Below, in pieces: positions 10,392 to 22,682 of a DNA stretch of 64,000 nucleotides; within the stretch, counting starts at the first letter, position 1; each line of letters opens with the position of its first letter. A program made the translations under genes and the position numbers. The notes beneath the pieces were generated by a model. That model had not been told where the DNA came from, ran no database searches, and saw nothing but the letters and a program-made list of their open reading frames with translations. This stretch comes from Orobanche coerulescens (Eukaryota; Streptophyta; Magnoliopsida; Lamiales; Orobanchaceae), in the NCBI GenBank assembly GCA_033398695.1, contig CM065815.1, positions 141,033,001-141,097,000 of the forward strand, in the 5' to 3' direction.

Positions 10392-11389
10392 AAACTATCT
10401 CAACGGTTTACAGCAAGCATTATCAACTAACTACAAAATAAAAATACACATCCTTATAAAAGTCCCAAAAACTTTTAACTTCATGAACTTACCGATTCGA
10501 GAATAACAAGAACCAACCGTTTGTATGTCATAGAAAAATCTAAACAAATTTGGTAAGAAAATATTTCGCCCATTGCGTTCGAATTTCTTTAATGCTCTCT
10601 TCAGGAAGCGCTTGAGTATCACTAAATATCTGTCATATAATTTATGAAAATACTTTTCAGTACAAAAACAGAAAAAAAAATATGATTAATTTGACTTGAT
10701 AAAATTACCTCCATCCAATTTTCTGCAATCCCAGCCTGAACTATGGTCCGCATCCAGTTCATGACATAATATCCACACTCCCAACCACCATTTTGTTTAT
10801 TACACTAAAAAAGAAATATTAAAAATTGCAATCGGTAAAAGAATATTTGTCAAGCAAGATAAAATCACACAAAATTATACGCAAGTTTTGGGATTGAAAT
10901 TTTACTTACTTTGGGATAAATCCATTGAATGACTTGCTTGGATTTACTCGTGTGCGCACCATCCAACACTCTCAATGAGGTCACAATACTAGAAGTAAGG
11001 AAAACATAACTGTGTTATGAATAGTACAAGAAGTCACAGGATTATAAGACAGTCAACTAAATCAAGGTATGTTAAATCACTGAAATGGATAGATTCAAAT
11101 GAAGTTGATAAAAATTGATAAAAGTTGAAGGCTTCATGATCTATGCTAAAAGCCTTTTGGGCCTCTTTCTCGTTGATCTCAGTTCGCCTTACGCAAATAG
11201 AGAATTTTGAGTTGCTCATAAAAAACCACGATTTCCTCCAGTGGAAAGAAGAGAGAAAGGGCATGTCTTGAAGAGCCTCCAACAACTTTGGGTGGGAAGG
11301 AGGGAGGGAGGGAGTATATTGCTTTATCCTTTTCAAGGCCAACATACTGTTAAAATAAATTTAGTTTGATGCTCTGTATACTCACCCAA

Positions 11390-11800
11390 AATTTCAGATA
11401 AAAATAAAATGAGGGTGTGCAAGGGTACAGGGCAATTCATCCTCGACCCGGGGCAATGATCATGGACCCATCACAAATGAATATACAAGAGATAAGTAGT
11501 GAATATGAAGATGATACTTCACCAGTCACTTCCATGATGAATCTGTAAGTGATGACATGAATATGTGAGTGACCGGTGGACGTGATATATAGCATCTAAT
11601 GAATATTCAAGGATAGATATGCGAGTGATGGATATGCTAGTGACAAGTGATGAATATAAAGATGATATTCGGCACCCATCTCTTGTATATTCATCATGGG
11701 TCCATGTTTCATCATAGACCTGGGCACAAGACCAATTGAGGCTATATAATATAAACCCATTTTGTTTGGTTATCCACAATTAAACACATTAAGAAAGTCA
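11390..11800. other. Non-coding CACTA interior with dispersed short repeats
   Basis: Recurring near-copies of gatgaatatgaagatgat and related GTGA/ATGAATAT words. No recognisable protein on either strand; probably intron or spacer. Confidence 0.35.
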
Positions 11801-13122
11801 TACATATGTTGCTCCTATTTCAGCGCCTCTACTACGTTGCACCTTTAGTAAAGAAGGAATGCAAAGCAGCAAACAACATATTCAGTCAGACAAAACGAGC
11901 AAACAAAACAGAACACAAAATAACTAAGAGAAATTCACAGCTTTCTATTGGTTCCACAGGTCCTCGAGAACATCCAAACCTAGAAGGCCACATTTGGAAG
12001 GAAATGATGTATTTGTTGATTTTGGAGAAGGCCAATATAACAAGAAAAATCATGTAGCCAACAAGAAGCGAATCTGCGCTTAACAAAAAAGCGAATAGAA
12101 ATGTATAAATCATTCTATCTTTATTCATTTCACTTCTTGAAGCTTACCTCTGCACTATGAATTTGATATCACGATAGGGCTTACGATGTAATGAACAAAA
12201 CCACACGGCAGTCCCTTGCTTAGGTAAAATTACCAAGAGTTGCCAATGTCGCATTTTGAAAAGAAACAAGCTAATTTTGATAAACAAGTTATAAAATTTC
12301 TTATTTAACCAAAAGTGTTGCATTGTTTAAAATCGACGCTAATCTGTTAGGTCGTTGTACTTACTCGTGGTGATAAGCTCCTAGAAAAATCTGTTTTGAA
12401 TCTGGATATGTCGTAGAATGTACGATGTGGCGGACTTCTTATTACCCATACTTTGTATGGACTGCGGCTCAAGGAATCCATACAAATTATCATTCATCGT
12501 GTCTACGATTAATGATTTTAGGTACCTAATATCCAATAAAAAGAAGTTTAACTTTTGATAACTATAAATTAAATGCAGATTATTATCAGAGTTGTATAAC
12601 CGATTGACACTATAAAATCACAATTTGTTCACTGACTTTAGCAAAAGTGTTTAATGTATGTAATAATCATCAACAACATTGAATCTCAATTAACACTATC
12701 ATCATGATAAAGCTACGTTTCACAGAAAAATGATTTAACAAAATCTCAGACATAACACTAACATAAACTCATATTATTAAAAATTAGTTATAAAATTTAC
12801 TTACGTGATCCAGAGTTGCATAACTGAGATGCTAAGCCAATCATTCCCGTGAAAGATTTCTAAAACATCGGTGTGACATATGTACAATGGCACCTCAGTA
12901 TCAATTACGCCAAAGAAATCACCCAACGGCACCCGCAAAGGATTCTTATAAAGGGATGGGGAAATTTTAAGCAATTCCAAAATTGGATCTTGTACGGATT
13001 CTGAATCATCAACCGGTCGAACTCGCTTCTTTTTTGGTTGCACAATATCCTTAAAAAATATTAAATAATATAAAAGTAAGGACATCGGATATAAAACAAT
13101 AGAACTCTTTAAATGGGATGAG

Positions 13123-13162
13123 AAGTGAGGAAATGGTTTCATAGCAGTCAGGTTGATCAGCA
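13123..13162. repeat. 40-bp direct repeat, left copy, flanking the captured dioxygenase exon
   Basis: aagtgaggaaatggtttcat... through gatcagca is repeated at 13710-13749. The two copies bracket the foreign fragment, as if a CACTA segment was duplicated when the host sequence was inserted. Confidence 0.8.
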
Positions 13163-13329
13163 AATAACAACCTGACTGTTGCCTTAAATATTTTAGAAAA
13201 TTGTTAGAAAAATAAAAACGAGATCAATCCACCCCTAGTTATTAACATTGTCAACTGAGATTTGTATGTAAAAAGATAAAAATAAAAATAAGGAGCTATA
13301 TCAGAGAGTTTGGGACTGGACAGTGACTA

Positions 13330-13564
13330 TTAAACAATAGTTTGGGCCAGCAGGGGCAGCATATGGCCATTAACTACTACCCACAGTGTCCGGAGCCCGA
13401 ACTGACATATGGGCTTCCGGCCCACACAGATCCCAATACCCTAACCATTCTGTTACCAGACATGCAAGTGACAGGCCTTCAAATACTCAAGGATGGAAAA
13501 TGGTTGGCAGTGAAACCAATCCCAAATGCATTCGTGGTAAATATTGGTGATCAGTTGCAGGTAA
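13330..13564 (+). pseudogene. Captured exon of a DMR6-like 2-oxoglutarate/Fe(II) dioxygenase
   Basis: The family comprises soluble oxygenases that use Fe(II) and 2-oxoglutarate; DMR6-type members act in salicylic acid turnover. The plus strand from about 13342 reads GQHMAINYYPQCPEPELTYG and then AHTDPN, LTILL, GLQILKDGKWLAV, NAFVVNIGDQLQ. The H and D of AHTDPN are two of the three iron ligands; the second His and the Arg for 2-oxoglutarate lie in the next exon and are missing. The frame ends in GDQLQ followed directly by GTAATTTATG, a plausible splice donor at the place where such genes have an intron, so this fragment came from genomic DNA. It lies antisense to the CACTA genes, between two 40-bp direct repeats. 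Family resemblance is strong; the exact subfamily is a judgement. Confidence 0.82.
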
Positions 13565-13709
13565 TTTATGTCCATCCCTTAAATTTACTAGCATTAAAGT
13601 ATTGTGTCTTACATTTTATATTAGTATTGGTAAAAAAATTTTTACCAGTGAGGACATAATGACTATTGCTCGATCCATTTCAACAAAAAATGTCTGCTGA
13701 CATAATGAC

Positions 13710-13749
13710 AAGTGAGGAAATGGTTTCATAGCAGTCAGGTTGATCAGCA
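13710..13749. repeat. 40-bp direct repeat, right copy
   Basis: Same sequence as 13123-13162. The left copy lies in the exon of the Ulp1 region that encodes LINLTAMKPFPHF on the minus strand, so the right copy is a partial duplicate of coding sequence. Confidence 0.8.
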
Positions 13750-13879
13750 GCATTCAAAGGCTTTTATGTCAGCAAATGTGTGACACAAGAGAAATGTATA
13801 CCCCTTATATCCGACTATTATTAGTTATTCTATTTCTATTTAATAAAATGTATACTTTTTCTAATAAAGACAAAAGGAA

Positions 13880-16059
13880 GAAATACCTGTGCTAAAACAG
13901 ATTTGATTAGACGCCTTGGCCATGCAATAAAACCACCTACGGCTTGCCCCACTAAACTTACCTCCGACGTGGGAACCGGGACTGGAGCATCAGGGTCTCG
14001 AACATCTTCAACCATCACTCTAGCTAAATCACCAGATAGAGGCACACCGTGTAAGGTTGGCCCCCCCTCAATAACTCTCCCAAGGGCTACCAAACGAGGA
14101 GGATGCTCATCGATATACAACTCAACTCGATCGACCTTGTCCACGTTTTTCTCCTCCCCTAAGGGGTTTGCAGCGACAATACAACTCCCCTTTGTGCTGA
14201 CACGTAGAGGAGGTGTGTCATTATGTACTGGAGTATGTTGAGATTGATTCAATGATTCCAAAGCGGGGCCGAACTGCTTCATTAAGTTTTGTGTGACTTC
14301 GTGTGTAATCTCTTGTGTTAGGCGCTTCAAAAATTCTGGACTTACTGATGATGTTGCCGACCCACGAGAACGACCTCCAAAGTACTCTCGATGCCCACAC
14401 CGAATCCAACACCACGAACACGACCCGGGTGCTCTGGTCGCCCAAATGCAGCTGCTAATATATCTTTGCGACCCTCGTTAACAAAGGAACCCTGTGAGCA
14501 CTGCTCCTCAAACTCATCCTACAACAAATAAAGATAGAGCATTTGAATAACTTGTAAAACAATCATATATTTAAATAAAAATTAATAAAAACAAGTCAAA
14601 CAGTGAAATGGTCTTTAAGCATTTAGAGCTTTCTAGTTATTGAACGAATGAGTTATTGTGATTTAAGTTTTTTATTTTTTTGATGATAACATTATTGTAC
14701 TTGTAATAATCTTCAGCCATCTGCATGTAATCAAATAACTCATCATTAAGAGAAAATAGAAAACGAGTGCTGAGTACCTAAAATAATACACTAACCTAAA
14801 ATTATATAATTTTTGACTTTAAAAATGTAATTATTTCATGCTAATTTTCCGAATTTCGAATAATTTAAAATATTCGATTTATTTTCGATTTTTTAGATCA
14901 AATTTGAAATTCAAAAATAATTTCAGATTTTTTAAATCATTTCTGAATTTAAATATTTTTTTTAATATTTTTATATTTTATTAACGAAAAATGAACGCCG
15001 TTAATTTTTTTGCGGAAATTCAACGGAAGAGGATTTTATGCAGGGGTGTTTGTTTGGTGCATTTTAGCTTAAACACAGAGAGTTTTATTATGTACATATA
15101 GGAAAAGCAGAACAAAATTAATAACTTACAATTCTCTTAGCGATCTCGCGTGCTGCATCAGATGTCATCTCACCCGATTTCTTAATTCGACCCAACTTAT
15201 ATTTTTGGTGGCGTGTCGGAGGAGATGGAGGATCAACGATTGTATCGGCACTGATTGTTTGGCTTCCTCTTGCCGTTGCTTTAGTTTACTTTCCATGATC
15301 TTCTCTTCAAGCCAATCATAACCTCCACGAGACATCGTATGGGGAGCCGTGTTCAGTTTTTGGATGTCCTGTGTTTTTTTCCTTTTTACCTGTGATTATG
15401 AAGAGAAATACTAACACAAGAATAACAATACACAAGCATTGCAGTAGATAATAAAACTCAGATTTACCTCCCAAGAAGGATCTAGTCTAATCTTTTTGAA
15501 TTCGTCCCAATCAGTCTCCGAGATATTGTATTTTTCACAAGGAGACATGTCCTTGTACGCACCATATACCCAGTCACGTGTCAATTCTGATTTAAACTGT
15601 CTCCACTTTAAGCCCACTGATTGCAATATCTTATCTTTCAATTGTTCGTTATTGCTAATATCAAAGTTGGACTAACAATAACAATGAAAATTAAAGAATT
15701 AGGCAACAATAATAATACGGTAAAATATCTTAAAATGTCCAAACATGCAAGTTAAGTGGATAAGGTTTTACTGAACATACCAAAACATCCTGCCAAATCA
15801 TATTCTTATCCGATTCTGGTACTTCTAACCATCTAGGGTGCAAAATAGAAACATTATCTCGAGCAAGTTTTCCCAAATACGTGCTTAACTTCGCTTTATG
15901 AGCTCTTTTGGTTTTTCCTGTGACCTTATCGAGGTCAAGCGGTAATTTTTTTCCATCCACTCGTGTTTTTGTCATATCTCTACATCGTGTCGATTGTCTA
16001 GTTTTTCTCGATATAGTCTCTGCTGGAGAAGTGGAACGAGATCTCGGTGGAGTAGACAT
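13880..16059 (-). pseudogene. TNPA-like (Ptta/En-Spm) protein of the CACTA element
   Basis: Reads from ATG 16059 (MSTPPRSRS) on the minus strand. Exon-like pieces: a basic N-terminus then KAKLSTYLGKLARDN and HPRWLEVPESDKNMIW (16059-15780); LKDKILQSVGLKWRQFKSEL to DPSWE (about 15650-15470); a piece with SRGGYDWLEEKIMESKLKQR (about 15345-15285); GRKDILAAAFGRPEHPGRVR (about 14480-14410) to the frame carrying HPPRLVALGRV and LHGVPLSGDLARVMVEDVRD (about 14120-14020), ending at FIAWPRRLIKS. These are landmarks of the second protein in plant CACTA elements, which binds subterminal repeats in the En/Spm model. Frameshifts near 14390 and stops in the 15130-15290 piece indicate decay. The Ulp1 region downstream may be its C-terminus. 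Confidence 0.78.
14560..15120. other. AT-rich intron or spacer in the CACTA TNPA-like gene
   Basis: Strongly AT-rich with TTTAAAT/ATTTTT runs and no open frame. It lies between two homologous coding blocks, so an intron is the likely reading. Confidence 0.45.
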
Positions 16060-16119
16060 GTGTCTGTTTAGTAATAAGTTAATAAGAAGATCATAAGCAA
16101 TGAAATAAAAGAAATTCAT

Positions 16120-17879
16120 TTTTAAGCTATAGACATGTGGAAATATATTTATTGTGACTAACTTTTAAAATCAATCAAGACTTTTAAAACCAATCAAAGA
16201 CATTAAGATTTTCAAGAGCAAGACTAATAATCACAAACACCACTAATCAAGCTAGCAAAGATTAATCCGTTAACTAACAGTAGTAACTTAGAAGAGCAGC
16301 ATTAACGAATTAAAGGCAGCAGTATTAATAAACAAACGAGCAGCATTAAAACCCACGAGCAGTATTAACAAGCGCAGTAACCTCAGTCCCTCTTAGGCAT
16401 ATGTCTACCAATACCACTAACTTCAGTAAGCAAGGGATAGCTCCAGTAGGGTTACTTTAGTAGCAGTAGGCTTACTCCCATAAAGCGTAGCCTTACTATC
16501 TGTATCAATAACCATGTGAAAGACCAGTAACCACACTAAACGTAGTCTTATTCCCTCAAAGCATAGCCTTACTTACTCCAGTAATCTCATTCTAAATTAC
16601 AACCAGAATCCAATTATTCAAAACCATTTTCAAAAAATTAGTACCGCAAATTACGATAACAACAATTAGATCAAACCTCCTGAAGATCTGAAAAAAAAAA
16701 AGAACAAAGAAAACATTCGTAACTACACAGCGATAAAAACTCATCAAATACAAATCTGTAAAATATCAATGGATCAGAGATGCTGATTCTGCATACCTGT
16801 CGGTTAAAACTTCTATTTGGGGGCTAATATTGGTAAATGTTGTTGCAGTTCTTTTCAATTGGAGCAGCCTGATTGAGCTATCTAAGGTGTTGAAGAATTT
16901 CTCCAACAACTCATACCTGAAAGTACACAAAACAAGCATACCATTGCACAAAACAAAGTTAACCATATGAAACATAAATGATAATAGTAAACAGATTCTT
17001 CACTGACATGTAATGCTAGAAGAGTTAGTTACTAAGCTATATTTCAAAGAACTAAGGATGAATCAGAAAATTCAAATCCATGAAGAAAAAAAAAGCTCTT
17101 TCATTTATCTTGAGAAATACAAAGTCATTTTCCCAAACACCTTGAATGCCATGATTGCTGGGATTCTAAACTCAGATACCCCTCCTCATTGCTTGCTATA
17201 GTAGAAACCCAAATAAAAGCTAATTACTTAATAGTAAATAATAATAATAATAATAATAATAATAATTCAACGATTTATTTCAAGAAATTCATTCAGAACA
17301 TATGAAAAATGAATATTTAAGCAGATCTAGACTATGCAGACTTGGAATCAAACTTTCTTAAAAAGCATAAAATTCATTCAGAACGCAGTAACAGAGGTAC
17401 ATATCCCAATTCTTCTGCACAATTTGTAGGAACAGTTCCTTCTCAATCACACAGTTCAGAAATTTAACCACACTTGGTCTTCTTATAGTAGCAGGTTGCT
17501 GAAAGTTAAGATACAAAGGACAATGGTCCAAACTAACATGAGAGTAGACGCTTGTTTGTGTTAAGAAGTTGTTTATTTTCCTCATATATTTCCTCATATA
17601 TTCATTCATTCGTTCATTCATTCATTCATTCATTCATTCATGACAAGGTCCAAACTAACATAAGAGATCCAACTCCATGTTTGTGGATCAATTTTCAAAC
17701 TGGACAAGGTAATCAAATAAATAATTAATTCACAATAAAAAACATCCATCATTCATTCATTCACATATTACACATATTAAACATTCATTCCCAAGATTGT
17801 AAACTGAAATCACGTTTAACATTACACATATTAAATATTAGAAAATAACAAAATAAAAATCCAAAGGTAAAAGCCTAGT
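16120..17879. other. Spacer between CACTA genes, with microsatellites
   Basis: No protein recognised. Around 16330-16600 a loose repeat of AGCAGTATTAA/CAGTAG..TTACTCC words recurs. An (AAT)n run is at about 17232-17263 and (ATTC)n runs are at about 17600-17641 and 17750-17762. It lies downstream of TNP2 and upstream of the TNPA-like gene. Confidence 0.5.
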
Positions 17880-20800
17880 TTATATAAGAATGTTCTCCCA
17901 TATGCCTTCATCATGATCATGACGAGTAGCATGTACATCATCCACTTCATTTTCTTCCATCATAGAAGGCATGCGTGCAACAGTCTCATAATTTTCAAGT
18001 GTTGAGCCTTCATCTTCATGAGTAACATCCATGCTTCTACCTTGAAGCACCACTGACCATCTTTCATCACATGGATCGTTGATATAAAACACCTATTTTG
18101 CTTGACATGCCATGATGAAAGGCTCGTCCATACAAGCTACCTTGCGAAGGTCTACCAATGTAAATCCCAACTCATCAATTCGCAAACCTGTGTTATTATC
18201 AACCCACTTACACTTAAAAACAGGCACTCGAAATATGACATAATCAACCTCCCAAATATCTTCAACGACTCCAAAGTAAGTTACAGATGCCATAACAGGA
18301 TTTTTATCTTTAGAACTAGAAAAGTGCATGGACTCGGCCTGAAGAGTGACCCCACTGTTTTGAACAGTACTCTTGTCATCCTGTGACTTTGTGTAGAAGG
18401 AGCAATGATATCATATCCACTCCAAGTAATGACATCAAACTTAGGCCCGTGTGCTAACCATTTTAATGTATCGGAAGCACTATTATCAAGACTAATTTTT
18501 TCTTTAAACCACTTTAAGAAAGTTTTGTTATGCTCGTTCAACAACCATTTTTCGTTCATGCGAGGATAATTCATCTTTAGAAGATTTTTGTGAGGAGTCA
18601 AGTAAGGGAGGACCTCGTCAGTGTTATTTAATATATACAAATGCGCTTGAAACACTTCGTCTCGACTCTTAGTTTGGACTTTCACACCGCGAGTTCCCTT
18701 ACCTTCATGTCTCCCATCATGACGAGGCTTCGGTAGCCCTACAGCTTCTATCTTTGACAAGTAATCTGTACAAAACTCAATAGCTTCTTCGGCAATGTAT
18801 CTCTCGACAATAGATGCTTCGGATGATGTGGATTTTTGGTATACCCTTTTAAGATCTTCATGTACCGCTCAACAGGATACATCCACCTTAAATAAACGGG
18901 ACCACATACTCTAATTTCCCTTACTAAATGAACAATTAAGTGAACCATGATGTCAAAAAATGAAGGAGGAAAATACATCTCTAATTGACATAAGATAACG
19001 GAAGCCTCTTTTTCCCACTCATCCAACTTCATAGGGTCAACCACTTTGCTGCATACGGCATTAAAGAAATAGCACAAGCGAGTTATGGCATGTCTGACCT
19101 TTTTAGGTAAGATGCCACGTATGGCCACCGCCAGGAGTTGTTGCATTAATACATGACAATCATGAGATTTCAATCCAACTAACTTAAGATCTTGCAATGA
19201 CACAAGACTCTTGATATTGGAAGAATATCCCTGCGGCACTTTCATGCCCCGTAGACACTGGCAAAAACTTGTTCTCTCTTTTTTTGATAAAGTGTGACAT
19301 GCTGGAGGCAAATAGGTACGTTTACCTACTAATTGTGGATGTAGCTCTGGTCGTATACCCATCTCAAGAAAATCTTGTCGAGCCTTCACATTATCTTTCG
19401 TCTTGCCTTTAATGTTCAAAAGTGTACCAATTACACTATCACACACATTCTTCTCCACATGCATAACATCAATACAATGCCTAACATCTAGATGGGACCA
19501 GCATGGTAGATCAAAGAATATCGACCTCTTCTTCCAGATATTTTTCTCAATAGCCTTCTTCTTGGTCTTCCCAAATATAGTATTGATGTTTTTAACCCGA
19601 TCATAAACCTGTTTACCCGTCAAGGGTGTAGGTGCAGTTCCATCCTTCTGAGATCCGTTAAAAGCTTTTTTTAATCTACAATAAGGGTGATAACGTTCAA
19701 AAAACCTTCGATGTCGAGTGTAAGCAGTCTTTTGCCCATGCTTTAGTTGTATGTAACTTGTGTTTTCTTCACATATAGGACATGCGTGATGCCCCTTAAC
19801 ACCATACCCACTCACATTTCCATATGCTGGAAAGTCGTTAATGGTGCAAAATAACAATGCACGCAACTTGAAACTTTGCTGACGATACCCATCAAACACG
19901 TTTATCCCTTCCTTCCATAACATTGTCAAGTCTTCAATCAAAGGACTTAGATAAACATCTATGTCATTTCCTGGTTGTCTTGGGCCTGAAATCATCATAG
20001 ATAACATAACATATTTCCGTTTCATGCACAACCAATCGGGTAGATTGTAAATCACAAGCATAACCGCCATGAACTATGCTTACAACTCATGTTACCAAAT
20101 GGATTCATTCCATCCGTAGCAAGTCCGAGTCTAAGATTTCTTGCCTCATTCCCAAAACTGAAACAAGTTATCAATTTTCTTCCATCAGTAAAGAATCACC
20201 GATGGCGAAGCCGCCCATCACATTTTCTCCCATCCGCATGCCATATGAGGTTCTTCGCATCATCCGCATTAGCAAACAATCGCTTAAACCTTGGAATTAT
20301 TGGAAGATACCATAACACCTTCGCAGTGGAACCTCGTTTTGTGCTATCACCACTAAAATCATCAGACTTGGATTTGTACCTCGATACCCCGCATGTGGGA
20401 CACTTATGCAATGTTTCAAACTCTTTTCTATATAATATGCAATCATTGGGGCATGCGTGTATTTTCTTGTACTCCATTCCCATCGGACACAATATCTTCT
20501 TTGCCTCATAATTACGATTCGGTAATGTGTTATTTTCTGGAAGCATCTCCGTCAACAGTTCAAGCAATTCGGTAAAGCTTTTATCACTCCATCCATTTCT
20601 TGCCTTCGGATTAACCAGTTTTAACATCACTGACAACCGTGTAAAGAGTTTACATCCCGGCCACAAAGGTATCTCTGAATCACTTTTCAATGTATCATAC
20701 ACATGTGCTCGTTGAAAAGATTCTTGTCCAACATCACGAATCATGTCTTCAACTCGATCATATGTATCCACATCAATGTCATGAGTGTCTTTCGAGTGCT

Positions 20801-21045
20801 CACTTGAAAAGTCCATCAATTCACCATGCCATGTCCATATTTTATAATTCTTGTTAATTCCATCACAAAGAAGATGTTCTCGAATCTTGCCAACTTCATG
20901 TCTTCTTCCATTCACACAATTGATACAAGGACAATAATACTTTTGATCGGGTTAAGTCGATTTTTTGTGCAAATTCTAGAAATTGTTCAACTCCATTCTC
21001 ATATTCAACACTTATTTGACTAGCTTTCATCCAAACTCGATCCAT
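17880..21045 (-). pseudogene. TNP2-like: TNP2-like transposase of the CACTA element
   Basis: TNP2 is the enzyme that cuts and joins CACTA ends in the nucleus. From ATG 21045 the minus strand reads the transposase-associated domain (MDRVWMKASQIS, then CINCVNGRRHEVGKIREHLL and YKIWTWHGE, about 21045-20840). Next come the zinc-rich segment CPNDCILYRKEFETLHKCPTC (about 20450-20390) and the tnp2 core with NDFPAYGNVSGYGVKGHHACP, SILDLPCW-type and RHCIDVMHVEKNV blocks (about 19830-19440). The DUF4218-like stretch around MVHLIVHLVREIRVCGPVYL (about 18955-18895) and the DUF4216-like C-terminus ending QAK, VFYINDPCDERW (about 18095-18050) follow. Frames change near 20940, 20190-20070 and 18760. A TAG at 18093-18095 replaces the usual Gln codon. 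Full-length but inactive as read. Confidence 0.88.
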
Positions 21046-22397
21046 TTTAAGACTGTTAGATCAATTTGGACAAACAAAATAGTTTCAAAACCAAATGACG
21101 AGAAGATATTCAAAACGAAAGTAACATCTAACAAGAATGTAACTAGTAAGATTCCGCAAGAATGTAACTATTATGGTATTATGTTTGTTTTGACACTGGG
21201 TTGCACAACAATGATATGTTATGTATGCATTTTATAAAATGTTATATCGCCCGTACATGTTTGTATAAAGATTTAGTTGGTAAAATATAGTTTTGTCGAT
21301 GTTGACTATCAATAGTCGTAATATACACTTTTAGCGATTAAACAAGTATAAAACATTTTGAAAAGTATCCGACTTGACTAATATGTATATATAAAACATT
21401 ACAACTTTTATTTCGTCCGTTTCAGTTAATTCCGATGTTAAGGCGTCCAAAAATGACTTTGAAGTTAATTTTCAGCATAAACTAAAAGCTATCAATAGTG
21501 TAAAAATATATATTTTCAGCATATCTTTTGATAGACCATAACTTCTTCGTTTTTAAGAGTTACGACGTGCGCGAGCACTACTTTTAAAGGTAAAAACATG
21601 ATTTACACTTTTATAAGTTTTCCCCTTCTCGGACTAGAAACGGGTTAAAAAACAGTCCGAAATGGGTTGGTGACGCCGGTTAAGTCAGGGGAGCGAAGAT
21701 CCTTTCTATCTAGTTGAACCAGTACGAACTTACCCGTATCCTACTTTCAATTTCAAAAAGAGCTTTGGGCGATCAGGGATAAAGAAAAAGGGTTCAGGCC
21801 GGCCAGGTACTATCAAACTAGCAATAGAAGGCATAAGAATGCTCTTAGGAAAGCAGGCTAATTCGCAAGAGAGCTTGAAGTGACTCCCCGATACGAATTT
21901 TTAAGTGTTCAAATAAAACCATTCGCCAAGCTTCAAATTCATGCACACAAAAACAAAGAAGGAAAACCAGACCATAGAATCAAAAGTGCAACGAAAAGTA
22001 CAAAGGATTGAGTTACCTCTGGAGAATACGACTGCCGGCGATATCTGCTGTTCGCTTGTTGGGGAACTGGCGGCTCTCTTTCTAGTATGGTTAATCGGAG
22101 ACGACGACCAAAAACACCCTAGGTCTTTACACTAAAACGGCGTAATACTCAATCATGTTCTCACCACGTTTATCCCTAAATTTGGCTGCCGGGAGGTTTC
22201 ACCTTTGAGGGATTGATGAAACGGGGATGATGGATGATGTAGAGCGATTGAGATTAAGGATGATGAAGGAACACTGATTATCGTTTTCTTGGACAAGTTT
22301 GGAGAAGAAAGATGAAAGGGGAAGGTTCGTTGAGTGTTGAAGACAAATGAAAGGAGAAGACTGCCTGCGTAGGGTTGAAAAAAAATATAAACGTTCC
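21046..22397. other. CACTA 5' region upstream of TNP2; part may be organelle-derived
   Basis: Expected to hold the TNP2 promoter. I see no convincing gene. The stretch at about 21640-21900 differs from its surroundings, being less AT-rich, and its wording resembles plant mitochondrial intergenic DNA. That is an impression only. Confidence 0.4.
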
Positions 22398-22672
22398 ACA
22401 TCGGTTACACATTAAAACCGATGTTAAACTACTGCTATTCACATCGGTTTCTAAAAAAACTGATGTTAAACTACTGATATTCACATCGGTTTCTAAAAAA
22501 CTGATGTTAAACTACTGATATTCACATTGGTTTTTACAAAACCGATGTTAAAAAACTGAAATTCACATCGGTTCTTCTAAGAACCGATGTTAACGTTTAA
22601 AAAAATTACAATTACACCACCGTCTTTTTTTTTACATCGTTTTTCTTAAAAACCGATGTAAATTGGGCGATG
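22398..22672. repeat. CACTA subterminal repeats
   Basis: About six units in which ACATCGGTT is followed after a short run of TTCTAAAAA by AACCGATGT or a one-base variant, so each is a small hairpin. Such clusters next to CACTA ends bind the TNPA-type protein in the En/Spm model. Confidence 0.85.
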
Positions 22673-22682
22673 TTGAATCCTA

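Larger units (their letters stand above)
10530..13163 (-). pseudogene. Ulp1-like (C48) cysteine protease domain of the CACTA element, several exons
   Basis: Many plant CACTA elements carry a C-terminal domain related to SUMO/ubiquitin-like proteases. Minus-strand pieces read in order: DIVQPKKKRVRPVDDSE to HGNDWLSISVMQLWIT (13050-12801); HWQLLVILPKQGTAVWFCSL (about 12245-12185), which holds the His position of the catalytic set; RVLDGAHTSKSKQVIQWIYP (about 10985-10915); NGGWECGYYVMNWMRTIVQA (about 10800-10740), with the catalytic Cys in ECGYY; and DTQALPEESIKEIRTQWAKY (about 10605-10545). The pieces are separated by non-coding stretches that may be introns. It may be the 3' part of the TNPA-like gene that starts at 16059 rather than a separate gene. 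The stretch 11034-12140 holds little I can assign. Confidence 0.75.

Noticed and set aside
11034..11345. 103-residue minus-strand frame in the CACTA element
   Set aside because: No match to the Ulp1 or TNPA blocks on either side and no splice signals tying it in; left unassigned.
11806..12128. Hydrophobic minus-strand frame suggesting a membrane protein
   Set aside because: Adjoins the Ulp1 exon with HWQLLVILPK and looks like intron sequence; hydrophobicity follows from T-rich DNA.
22153..22484. Three overlapping minus-strand frames before the CACTA terminus
   Set aside because: They overlap the promoter side of TNP2 and run into the subterminal repeats; frames are short and mutually exclusive.
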